Positions 1-6,331 of a stretch of 10,101 nt of DNA are shown here, in pieces; position 1 is the stretch's first letter, and each line of letters starts with the position of its first letter. The stretch is from SAR202 cluster bacterium. GTDB taxonomy: Bacteria > Chloroflexota > Dehalococcoidia > SAR202 > CAJWER01. The notes under the pieces are model-generated. The model was not told the origin of the DNA. It was given only the letters and a program-made list of their open reading frames with translations, and ran no database searches. The translations under genes were made by a program, and so were the position numbers. The DNA lies in the NCBI GenBank assembly GCA_030740335.1, contig JASLXL010000256.1:1-10101 (forward strand), given 5' to 3'.

Positions 1-1069
1 CAAGCTGGCCAAACTGCTCTGCCTGGATATCCCCAAGTTTCAACTTGACCAGAGCTGTCTTGTAGCCGCCCTGCTTCTGATCGGACACATTGGATTCGAC
101 CCAGCTGTTGAACTCAGGCGAGTTGTCACTAGCAGTATACCCACCTGCTGGAGGAGTCGGTGCGTCGGCTTCCTCGTCCTCGATGAATAGCAGCCGGGTT
201 GGGTCGAAGGACTTCTGGGCCCAGTCTTCCTTCAACTCCTCGTCAACCATCGACTTGAACTCGTCGATCCCGACACGGGCAATAAAGAACTTGATCCGCG
301 CCTTCGACCTGTTCTTACGCAACTCATTGGTTCGATGGAAGATTCGGAGGACCGCCTCTGTGACCTTCAAGAACTCGTCCACCGGCACAAAATCATAGAG
401 TGTCGGAGCGACGACTGGCATGATGGATGTACCACCCCCAGTCTTCATCTCGAATCCTTTCACCCCGTCCACGATCTTCGGCAGAAAGCCGATGTCGTGA
501 ATCGCAGTAATGGCGCAATCCTGGGCGCATCCGGAGAAGGCGGTCTTGATCTTTCGAGGCATCGCCTGGGTAAAGGGGTGCCTGACAAAGTACCGTGAAT
601 ATGCGGCCGCATACGGAGTAACATCGAAGGGCTCGTCTGAGCAGACACCAGCCATCGCGCACCCGGTGACGTTGCGAACCGTGTTGCCGCAAGCCTCTCT
701 GGTCGACAAGCCCTCATCCCCCAGTATCCGAAGGAAGTCTGCGGTGTCCGATAACTTGATGTGGTGGAACTGGACGTTCTCGCGGGTTGTAACATGGCCC
801 CTGTTCAGAGGCGCATACTTTGCCGCGACCACTCCGAGAGCGTCGAGCTGGTCCGCGGTAAGGCCGCCAAAAGGCGCCTTGACCCTGACCATGTGGGTAT
901 CGGGCTGCCGCTGGCCGTATATGCCCTGACGTAGTCTGAACGCTTGGAACTCAGTCTCGTCCCATTGACCAGCCTGGAAACGCTTGACTTGCGCCTCAAA
1001 TTCTTCGATCTCCTCTGGGATCACTTCAATTACCCGCTGAACGCGCGGCTTCCAAGTAGTTTGTGTCAT
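1..1069 (-). CDS. Nitrite/sulfite reductase, siroheme and 4Fe-4S hemoprotein (partial; 3' end beyond window)
   Basis: This cytoplasmic enzyme would carry out the six-electron reduction of sulfite to sulfide or nitrite to ammonia; which one cannot be told from the sequence. The frame is open from the ATG at 1069 to the window edge, 356 codons. Residues 60-106 form the first ferredoxin-like half-domain and end in the family motif TTRENVQFHHIKL. A motif resembling VRNVTG...AGVCSDEPFDV follows at 131-150. Cys137, Cys143, Cys181 and Cys185 give C-x5-C-x37-C-x3-C, the classical spacing for the cluster that bridges to siroheme. Residues 319-356 (FNSW...NV..QKQGGY...LGD..AEQ) look like the start of the second, duplicated half, so at least 200 more residues are expected. 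GGAGG at 1084-1080 lies 10 nt before the ATG. The gene has its own promoter and a leader terminator. The family call is firm; the physiological substrate is open. Confidence 0.9.
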   Translation of the reverse strand, partial: MTQTTWKPRVQRVIEVIPEEIEEFEAQVKRFQAGQWDETEFQAFRLRQGIYGQRQPDTHMVRVKAPFGGLTADQLDALGVVAAKYAPLNRGHVTTRENVQFHHIKLSDTADFLRILGDEGLSTREACGNTVRNVTGCAMAGVCSDEPFDVTPYAAAYSRYFVRHPFTQAMPRKIKTAFSGCAQDCAITAIHDIGFLPKIVDGVKGFEMKTGGGTSIMPVVAPTLYDFVPVDEFLKVTEAVLRIFHRTNELRKNRSKARIKFFIARVGIDEFKSMVDEELKEDWAQKSFDPTRLLFIEDEEADAPTPPAGGYTASDNSPEFNSWVESNVSDQKQGGYKTALVKLKLGDIQAEQFGQL

Positions 1070-1115
1070 TTCTACCTTTCCTCCAATACGGTCCCCGAAA
1101 CGTGGCCCTACAAAC

Positions 1116-1150
1116 AAAAAACCCGCTCACGTTGTAAATTAGGAGCGGGT
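1116..1150 (-). terminator. Intrinsic terminator inside the reductase 5' leader (attenuator)
   Basis: Read on the minus strand, ACCCGCTC (1150-1143) pairs perfectly with GAGCGGGT (1128-1121) over 8 bp around a 14-nt loop. Five further T residues follow at 1120-1116. This is a complete Rho-independent terminator lying between the promoter (1269-1241) and the start codon (1069), so full-length transcription requires readthrough or antitermination. Just upstream GTCTCG (1179-1174) pairs with CGAGAC (1161-1156). An alternative pairing of GGGTC (1181-1177) with GACCC (1151-1147) would take up half of the terminator's 5' arm and could act as antiterminator. I do not recognise a known riboswitch or T-box core in this leader. 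Confidence 0.75.
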
Positions 1151-1240
1151 CACTCGTCTCGTGCAGGCATGATCGAGACCCCTATCGGCATCTAATACAC
1201 AGGCGCGTCAGACCATATTGCAGTTTCTCACGATCGGCTG

Positions 1241-1269
1241 AGTGTAGCAGTGGCCTTTGTGAGTGTCAA
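1241..1269 (-). promoter_or_regulatory. Sigma70-type promoter of the nitrite/sulfite reductase gene
   Basis: On the minus strand, TTGACA (1269-1264) is a perfect -35 element. After exactly 17 nt comes TACACT (1246-1241), a good -10. Transcription should begin near 1234, giving a leader of about 165 nt before the ATG at 1069. No other promoter this good lies between here and the gene. Confidence 0.8.
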
Positions 1270-1449
1270 TAATTTGGGATCGGACCAACCCTGTTTGCCA
1301 CTATGAATAGATGCTCCGCCCTTCGTGCGAGGAATTCATCGTGGCAGGATTCTCGTCCTCAGGAGTACTCGAGTCGTATTTGCAGGTCGACGGCGACTAC
1401 CCGATTCAGATACATTATCCCTGACTAGACAGAGCGCTGGAGATGACAG
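1270..1449. other. Intergenic stretch between the divergent reductase and ccdA-like genes
   Basis: No confident feature lies here apart from the ribosome binding site GGAG (1439-1442) of the downstream gene. No plus-strand -35/-10 pair with proper spacing was found for the ccdA-like gene. A 37-codon open frame (1311-1424) starts directly after a stop codon and lacks a Shine-Dalgarno site; it is treated as unproven. Confidence 0.4.
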
Positions 1450-2166
1450 ATGTTCGCATTAGAAGTGCCTCTGATATTCGCCTTTACAGCGGGGCTGGTT
1501 GCCGCCTTCAACCCCTGCGGCGCCGCCATGTTCCCCGCTTACGTCGGCTACCAGCTTGGCGCAGTGCAGTCCACCGGCAACCCGGTGACGTCCGGAATCC
1601 GGGCGATCGTACTGGGCCTGACCGCGACGGCCGGATTCATTGTGGTTTTCGGCAGTGTCGGGATCGTCCTCGCGCTCGGAGGAAAGGTTCTCGGCAGGTT
1701 CCTACCTTTCGTAGGACTTGGCGTCGGCGTGGTCATCACCGGAGTTGGGCTGTACCTGCTAATCTCACGCCGCAAGATCGGGATCATGGCCGCGAGCCGC
1801 GTGAACCTCGGGCAGGGCAAGGGTGTTGGGAGCGTGTTCTTGTTCGGGATCGCCTACGCGCTGGCTTCCCTCAGTTGCGCACTACCGGTCTTCGTCGCAG
1901 CCGTAGGCATCGTCGCGGGCCAATCCCTCAGCGCTGGTTCCGTTGCGAAGACGGTCATCGGGTCTGTCACCTACGGAATCGGAATGGGGTTGGTGTTGGT
2001 AGCAGCGACCGTCGGCGTCGTTTTCTTCAAAGGAGCTGTAGAGAAGGGTATTCGTGTAGCCCGGCCTTATATCGAGCCCATCGGCAACGTGGCCATGGTC
2101 GGGGCGGGGATGTACCTGATCTACTACTGGGCGTTCCGCAAGGGAAGCGACCTGCTGGCTCAGTGA
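1450..2166 (+). CDS. CcdA/DsbD-like transmembrane thiol-disulfide transporter (cytochrome c biogenesis type)
   Basis: Integral membrane protein of 238 residues, the usual size for CcdA. These proteins carry reducing equivalents across the membrane from cytoplasmic thioredoxin to extracytoplasmic partners, for example in cytochrome c maturation. About six hydrophobic segments are visible, near 5-22, 46-75, 83-105, 126-157, 167-193 and 210-228. Two redox cysteines sit at the expected places: Cys23 in NPCGAAMFP at the first helix and Cys143 in SLSCALPVF in the second half. The ATG at 1450 has GGAG 7 nt upstream. Another ATG at 1443 opens a different, arginine-rich frame and is not used. The gene stands alone, divergent from the reductase, and ends in its own terminator. 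The family is clear; the partner protein is unknown. Confidence 0.87.
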   Translation: MFALEVPLIFAFTAGLVAAFNPCGAAMFPAYVGYQLGAVQSTGNPVTSGIRAIVLGLTATAGFIVVFGSVGIVLALGGKVLGRFLPFVGLGVGVVITGVGLYLLISRRKIGIMAASRVNLGQGKGVGSVFLFGIAYALASLSCALPVFVAAVGIVAGQSLSAGSVAKTVIGSVTYGIGMGLVLVAATVGVVFFKGAVEKGIRVARPYIEPIGNVAMVGAGMYLIYYWAFRKGSDLLAQ

Positions 2167-2180
2167 GCTGAGCAATTTTT
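2158..2180 (+). terminator. Rho-independent terminator overlapping the end of the ccdA-like gene
   Basis: GCTCAG (2158-2163) and CTGAGC (2168-2173) form a perfect 6-bp stem around the loop TGAG, followed by AA and five T residues (2176-2180). The stop codon TGA (2164-2166) lies inside the loop, so the 5' arm is the last two coding codons. The stem is short but the tract and spacing are canonical for the plus strand; there is no matching T run on the other strand. Confidence 0.7.
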
Positions 2181-2271
2181 CGGCTAGATGCGCTCTCGCG
2201 CCTCGCTCACACCATTCTACCGAATTGACAGAACACCTTCATTCTAGGCAGCCTCTGCCCACCGCAAGGAT

Positions 2272-2979
2272 TCATCTCCCGCGTTCATCGCCCCACAGTA
2301 GAATATGGAGGCGTGGAGAGAACGAGAAATCACGCTCCACGCAGGCCTCGGCGACCCATCTCCCTCTCTCTTTCATCGCCTCAGCCGTTACTCCCTCCGG
2401 CATCAGCATCACGCGTTCGGAGGCCAGCCCGTATCTGTCAACGATGGCAGCAACTTCGTCGACGTCTGGCGGGGCTACAATCACGAATTTGAAGTACGCC
2501 GTGTCCATGTGTCCAAAAGCGTAAAGCGCGTCGGGGACCTCGCGTGCTGGTGCCATGTTGCCCGAGTTCTCTAATTTCGGCGAGACGTTCCACTGGGCGA
2601 TGCCCTCAATCATGTCCGGCGAAGGGACGATGGTACCGTTTGTCTCTAGCTCACAGTAAAGTCCCTGCCCGGCGAGAGATGACACCAGGGGCGCGAGAAC
2701 GGCCTGCTGCAACAACGGCTCTCCCCCAGTGATGACCAGGCGAGGCCTCCCGAACTCAAGGACTCGTCTTTCCATCTCGTCGAGCGCCATCTCGACGACC
2801 CCGTCAGCGTAGTCGAAGTTCCGCCAGTCCCATGTGTACCGTGTGTCGCACCAGGTACAGGCAAGGTTGCAGGTGGCGAGCCTAAGAAAAACCGTGGGGG
2901 TGCCCGCGCTGACTCCCTCGCCCTGGATAGAGTGGAATATCTCCGGATCACCGGATGGCTGGCGACTAACCTTCAGCAA
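2272..2979 (-). CDS. queE: 7-carboxy-7-deazaguanine synthase, radical SAM enzyme of queuosine/7-deazaguanine biosynthesis
   Basis: QueE converts 6-carboxytetrahydropterin to 7-carboxy-7-deazaguanine, the ring contraction on the way to preQ0 and tRNA queuosine, in the cytoplasm. The 235-residue length fits. The N-terminal FHSIQGEG (15-22) is the QueE signature. Cys37, Cys41 and Cys44 form the CX3CX2C radical-SAM cluster site, followed by DTRYTWDW. ITGGEPLLQQ (83-92) is the SAM-binding GGEP motif, and WNVSPKLENSG (about 129-139) is typical of the family. The start is TTG at 2979, with AAGGAG (2991-2986) 5 nt upstream; no ATG is better placed. The gene follows acetoacetyl-CoA synthetase by 24 bp on the same strand, so co-transcription is likely although the functions are unrelated. 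No other queuosine gene is in the window. Confidence 0.92.
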   Translation of the reverse strand: MLKVSRQPSGDPEIFHSIQGEGVSAGTPTVFLRLATCNLACTWCDTRYTWDWRNFDYADGVVEMALDEMERRVLEFGRPRLVITGGEPLLQQAVLAPLVSSLAGQGLYCELETNGTIVPSPDMIEGIAQWNVSPKLENSGNMAPAREVPDALYAFGHMDTAYFKFVIVAPPDVDEVAAIVDRYGLASERVMLMPEGVTAEAMKERGRWVAEACVERDFSFSPRLHILLWGDERGR

Positions 2980-3003
2980 TAGGACTCCTTGTTGCAGCTG
3001 GGC

Positions 3004-4998
3004 CTACGAGTCTTGCGACAAGAACATGTCGACGAAGAAATCGATGGATCCGGGATTGGCCATCGCGCCCTCGCTGACGGCTTCCGCTAGCGGGACTCCC
3101 GCCAGCACCCTCTTGACCGGAATCTCGAGCTTCTTGCCGTTCAGGGTCTTGGGCACCTCGTCTATAGCATAGATCGCGTCTGGGACGTGGCGGGGCGATA
3201 GCTCGGACCGAATTTTGGCACGCAGCCCTCTTGAAAACTCATCATCCAATTCGGCTCCATCGATCATCACGACGAACAGCAATAGCCTGCCCGACTGCCC
3301 TCCGTCGCCTGTGTCGACTACGAGGCTGTCAGCAACACCATCAACAACATCCACTACCCGGTAGAATTCGCTCGTGCCCATCCGGACACCGCCGCGATTC
3401 AGCGTGGAGTCCGAGCGCCCGTAGATCATGCAGCTGCCCTCGGGACTGATCTTGATCCAGTCGCCGTGTCTCCATACGCCAGGAAAGTGCTCAAAGTAGC
3501 TCTCGGCGTATCGGGCATTACCCAAGTCATTCCAAAAGTAGACTGGCATCGATGGCAAAGGCTCGGTGATGACCAGCTCGCCGACCTTGCCGATCAGAGG
3601 CTTGCCGTCCTGATCGTACGCCTCTACCTTCGCTCCCAACCCGAGACACTGGATCTCTCCCGCGCGCACGGGTAGTAGAGGCGACGAGCCCACGAACCCG
3701 GTACACATGTCGCTGCCGCCGCTGAAGGAGGCAAGCAGCAGGTCTGAGCCGACAGAACCGTAGACCCAGCCAAACCCCTCCGGCGACAGTGGCGCACCCG
3801 TGGAACCAACGCTGCGGATTCTGGACAGTTCGAAATCCTGACCCGGCGACATTCCATCCTTCATACAGGCGTGTATATAGGGAGCGCTGGCGCCGAAGTA
3901 GGTCATTGAAGTCTCCTCTGCGAGACCCCAGAGTGCGCTCATATCCGGATACACCGGATCGCCGTCGTATAACACAACCGAGGTACCCAACAGCAGGCCA
4001 CCGACGAGCAGGTTCCACATCATCCATCCAGTTGTCGTAAACCAGAAGAAGCGGTCCTCCGGCATCAGATCGAGGTGAAGCGACAGTACCTTGAGGTGCT
4101 CAAGTACGATGCCTCCGTGACCATGGACGATGGGCTTGGGAAGGCCGGTGGTACCCGACGAATACAGCACCCATAGTGGATGGTCGAATGGCACACGCTC
4201 GAACTCGAGCGTTTCGCTTTCGCCCGTCTCAAGCTCTTCCCATGGCTTAGCGAATTTGAGGGCGTCCAGTGTCGGACTAGACTCGAGATACGGCAGTATC
4301 ACGGTGTTTTCAAGACTGGGCAGGGCTGCCTCTATCTCGGCTACGGCGTCCATCCTTTGGAAGACCTTGCCGCCGTAACGGTAGCCGTCGACAGCGAGGA
4401 GAACCTTGGGCGCGATCTGCTTAAAACGGTCGACGACGTTCTTAGTACCGAACTCGGGAGAGCAGACCGCCCATGTGGCCCCGATACTCACGGTCGCAAG
4501 GAACGCGACGACTGTCTCGGGCGTGTTGGGCATGTATGCTACGACACGATCGCCCTTGCGCACGCCTAGCCGTCTCAAACCCGCCGCCACCGATGCTACT
4601 CGTTGGCAGAGTTCACGGTACGTGATGACCGTGAGTGGCTTGTCTTCAGCCTTAAACACCACGGCCGGATAATCGTCGTTTCTTGCCAGCGCTCGTTCCG
4701 CATAGTTTAGCTTGGCGCCCACAAACCACCTGGCGCCAGGCATCGACCGATCCTCCAAGGTCACTTGGTCCGGAGGCAGTGGACCTACTTCGTAAAACTC
4801 CCAGATGGAGGCCCAGAAACTTTCGATTTCGCTGACTGACCACTGCCAGAGAGCGGCGTAGTCTGAAAAGTTCAGACCCTTGTGTGAGGCGAGCCAGAGC
4901 ATATAGTTAGAGACGTTGGATCGCTGCTTTATGAACTCGGACGGCTCCCACAGCAGGGTGCCTTCGACGACGGCTTGTGATTCACTTTCGCGTGGCAT
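3004..4998 (-). CDS. Acetoacetyl-CoA synthetase (acetoacetate--CoA ligase)
   Basis: A 664-residue member of the ANL (acyl/aryl-CoA synthetase) superfamily, full length for acetoacetyl-CoA synthetase. It would activate acetoacetate with ATP and CoA to acetoacetyl-CoA in the cytoplasm, for ketone-body or polyhydroxyalkanoate carbon use. Residues 38-100 match the ACAS N-terminal domain (FSDYAALWQWSV). The AMP-binding core has the phosphate loop YSSGTTGLPKP (279-289), TTTGWMMWNLLVGGLL (321-336) and SGGSDMCTGF (426-435). The C-terminal lid has GRSDSTLNRGGVRMGTSEFY (527-546) and the conserved lysine region PKTLNGKKLE (616-625). The TTTGWMMWN and STLNRGGVRMGTSEFY motifs favour acetoacetate over acetate ligases. 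GAGGA (5009-5005) precedes the ATG. It lies 45 bp below the FHA-regulator pseudogene and 24 bp above queE. No promoter of its own was identified. Confidence 0.92.
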   Translation of the reverse strand: MPRESESQAVVEGTLLWEPSEFIKQRSNVSNYMLWLASHKGLNFSDYAALWQWSVSEIESFWASIWEFYEVGPLPPDQVTLEDRSMPGARWFVGAKLNYAERALARNDDYPAVVFKAEDKPLTVITYRELCQRVASVAAGLRRLGVRKGDRVVAYMPNTPETVVAFLATVSIGATWAVCSPEFGTKNVVDRFKQIAPKVLLAVDGYRYGGKVFQRMDAVAEIEAALPSLENTVILPYLESSPTLDALKFAKPWEELETGESETLEFERVPFDHPLWVLYSSGTTGLPKPIVHGHGGIVLEHLKVLSLHLDLMPEDRFFWFTTTGWMMWNLLVGGLLLGTSVVLYDGDPVYPDMSALWGLAEETSMTYFGASAPYIHACMKDGMSPGQDFELSRIRSVGSTGAPLSPEGFGWVYGSVGSDLLLASFSGGSDMCTGFVGSSPLLPVRAGEIQCLGLGAKVEAYDQDGKPLIGKVGELVITEPLPSMPVYFWNDLGNARYAESYFEHFPGVWRHGDWIKISPEGSCMIYGRSDSTLNRGGVRMGTSEFYRVVDVVDGVADSLVVDTGDGGQSGRLLLFVVMIDGAELDDEFSRGLRAKIRSELSPRHVPDAIYAIDEVPKTLNGKKLEIPVKRVLAGVPLAEAVSEGAMANPGSIDFFVDMFLSQDS

Positions 4999-5043
4999 GT
5001 AATGTCCTCGAGGGCGTGTGATGAAACCTGAGTGCGGGGGCCG

Positions 5044-5695
5044 TCAGTCCTTGGACAACTTGTAGCCGAAGCCGCGTACGGTGATTGCGTACCTGTGCTC
5101 GGACGAGGTTAGCTCAACCCGCAGCCTGATCCGTCTCACCGTTTGCTCGATCTTCTGACCGCCCACGTCACCTCCGGGACGCTCTGGCCAGCCACCAAGA
5201 GCGATGTCGTACTTGCTACAGGCTTCGCCCCTCCTCTGATAAAGAACGTTCACAACGTCGAATTCTTTGCGGGACAGTGGCGGCACGAGAAGCTCCCATT
5301 GTAACCAGACTCCCTGGATCTCGGGTCACCAAAAGGCCGGAATCGTCGATTGCAGGGGCCGACGGCTGAGAGAGGGTAACACCGCATACCTGGTATCTGA
5401 GTACGACTTATCCCTCAGCCAGATCGACACGGTCACCACCCTCAAGAATGTGTCCCTCCCCTTGGAGACCCGTGCCATTGATGAAGGTACCGTTCATGCT
5501 GTCGAGATCTCGAATCATATAGCCGTCCACTTCCTCGGTGATTTAAGCGTGGATTCTCGATACATAGGAGTTATCTATTAATATGTCTGCCCTAGTGGAT
5601 GCCCTAAGAAGACAAATCCGGTGGTCCAGGCGGACCACTCAAAGGTCCGGTATTCCTTGTCCTACGATCAGCACGGACAGCGGATTGTCGGCCAT
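5044..5695 (-). pseudogene. Broken FHA-domain plus winged-helix (OmpR/PhoB-type DNA-binding) regulator
   Basis: Joining frames gives a protein of about 217 residues. It starts at the ATG at 5695 (MADNPLSVLIVGQGIP) and continues as RTFEWS...GFVFLG in another frame (5649-5602). A third stretch (RASTRADILIDNSYVSRIHA) runs into an FHA phosphopeptide-binding core ending RDLDSMNGTFING. The last 80 residues (5286-5044) are an intact OmpR/PhoB-type winged helix: PPLSRKEFDVVNVLYQRRGE at one end and TVRGFGYKL at the other. Damage seen: frameshifts near 5650, 5605 and 5320, plus TAA codons at 5545-5543 and 5410-5408, each one transition from CAA. An annotator would probably call only the 80-residue tail as a gene; it might still be made from the GTG at 5286, but without the sensor half. 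Flanking genes are intact, which argues against sequencing error. The promoter (5801-5773) looks undamaged. Confidence 0.85.
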
Positions 5696-5772
5696 TCGGT
5701 AACCTCGCTGGCTGCGTGAGCCCTATAAATCCCGATTACACACATGACGGCGCAACACATTTCCCGAAGCCA

Positions 5773-5801
5773 ATTGTAGCGTCGCCATTCCTGTGCGACA
5801 A
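5773..5801 (-). promoter_or_regulatory. Sigma70-type promoter for the FHA/winged-helix gene
   Basis: On the minus strand, TTGTCG (5801-5796), exactly 17 nt, then TACAAT (5778-5773). The -10 differs from consensus at one position. Transcription would start near 5766, about 70 nt before the ATG at 5695. Acetoacetyl-CoA synthetase and queE follow on the same strand, and this is the only good promoter I see upstream of them. Confidence 0.65.
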
Positions 5802-5824
5802 CCGATACCGTACGGTTCAACGGA

Positions 5825-5863
5825 CTGTCAGCTTCCTGTCAGGTATCCGAAAGCAGACCGTCA
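5825..5863. promoter_or_regulatory. PhoB-box-like tandem direct repeats with 11-bp period
   Basis: CTGTCA occurs at 5825-5830 and 5836-5841, an exact 11-bp period that matches the half-site sequence and spacing of the known PhoB box. In the same register lie a weak copy CCGAAA (5847-5852) and a near-copy CCGTCA (5858-5863). The block begins 24 bp upstream of the -35 of the minus-strand promoter, a normal place for an activator of the OmpR/PhoB winged-helix family. The gene it would control encodes, or encoded, a winged helix of that kind, so autoregulation is possible. Confidence 0.5.
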
Positions 5864-5906
5864 GGTGAACCTCTATTGCCAGTATTGCAAGCCATAGACT
5901 TGAATT

Positions 5907-5921
5907 CATAGAAATTCTATG
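5907..5921. repeat. Perfect 15-bp dyad, candidate operator
   Basis: CATAGAA and TTCTATG are perfect inverted copies around a single central A. The dyad overlaps the 8-bp palindrome TGAATTCA (5901-5908). No T run follows and the loop is too small for a transcript hairpin, so a protein-binding site is more likely than a terminator. It lies 80 bp upstream of the zinc-ribbon pseudogene start and overlaps its possible -10. Confidence 0.4.
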
Positions 5922-6000
5922 CGGCCAGTGCCAGTGAGCTCGAGAGCATAGCCGCAGCAATTGCGGTAAGGGCGTCTCAGCAGCAGGAGGGCACCACACC

Positions 6001-6206
6001 ATGATCAACTTCAAAGTATGTCCCAGATGCAGCGGCGACGTTTTGGAGTACTTTCCAGCCGACAGCGAAATGGCACTTTACATCAACTATGGTTGGCGCC
6101 TCCGGACGTCCCCGAGGACGTATCCGAGCAGGTCAAGACTCACATGGAGATGCGTCACATCGAAGACGGATACAAGTGCGACGAGTCTGGTGGCCGGAGC
6201 GCCTAG
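6001..6206 (+). pseudogene. Frameshifted small zinc-ribbon protein
   Basis: The ATG at 6001 has AGGAGG (5985-5990) upstream and opens MINFKVCPRCSGDVLEYFPA, then ALYINYGW to residue 32. There the sense moves into another frame near 6097 (APPDVPEDVSEQVKTHMEMR...) and ends at the TAG at 6204-6206. Joined, it is about 68 residues. CPRC (7-10) is a classic first zinc knuckle. The second knuckle would be CINCGW, but it reads YINYGW, with both Cys replaced by Tyr, each a single G-to-A change. The gene therefore has both a frameshift and loss of its metal site. Small zinc ribbons of this shape occur as conserved hypothetical proteins; their function is unknown to me. Confidence 0.7.
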
Positions 6207-6302
6207 GCCAATTTCTGAAGTTACACGCTGGACCCCACTCACCCTCCAGACCGGCCGGATAGATCCGAACCGCACATCCTATACGCCCGCAGCACCGCCG
6301 CC

Positions 6303-6331
6303 TTGCGTGGTAGGCGTGCCCTAGATATACT
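6303..6331 (+). promoter_or_regulatory. Sigma70-type promoter for the cupredoxin lipoprotein gene
   Basis: TTGCGT (6303-6308), 17 nt, then TATACT (6326-6331), a near-consensus -10. Transcription would start near 6338, leaving a leader of about 90 nt before the TTG start at 6430. No terminator separates it from the next two genes, so it may drive all three. Confidence 0.65.

Larger units (their letters stand above)
5696..6000. other. Divergent control region between the two pseudogenes
   Basis: No gene is seen in these 305 bases. They hold the minus-strand promoter, a tandem 11-bp repeat block and a perfect dyad, listed separately, and the ribosome binding site AGGAGG (5985-5990) of the zinc-ribbon pseudogene. 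A GAGG sits about 8 nt before the ATG at 5695 of the FHA pseudogene. A poor plus-strand promoter may exist (TTGCAA at 5885-5890, 18 nt, then TAGAAA). Confidence 0.5.

Noticed and set aside
393..795. Minus-strand frames of 99 and 111 codons and plus-strand frames near 90-929
   Set aside because: All lie within the nitrite/sulfite reductase coding region in other frames; the reductase frame is open over the whole stretch and explains the sequence.
1443..2171. 242-codon open frame overlapping the ccdA-like gene in another frame
   Set aside because: Its product is rich in Arg, His and Gly with no membrane segments or motifs, while the 1450 frame has NPC and CALP motifs, helices and a well-placed ribosome binding site.
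2181..2271. Small hairpins (GCGC-GAGA-GCGC and GGCAG-AGG-CTGCC) after queE
   Set aside because: Neither is followed by a T run on the minus strand, so no terminator for queE is claimed.
5267..5581. 104-codon plus-strand frame
   Set aside because: It lies antisense to the FHA/winged-helix pseudogene and exists because that gene has lost coding constraint.
6191..6215. TGGCC...GGCCA hairpin at the end of the zinc-ribbon pseudogene
   Set aside because: Only 5 bp with a 10-nt loop and a short ATTT tail; too weak to call a terminator.
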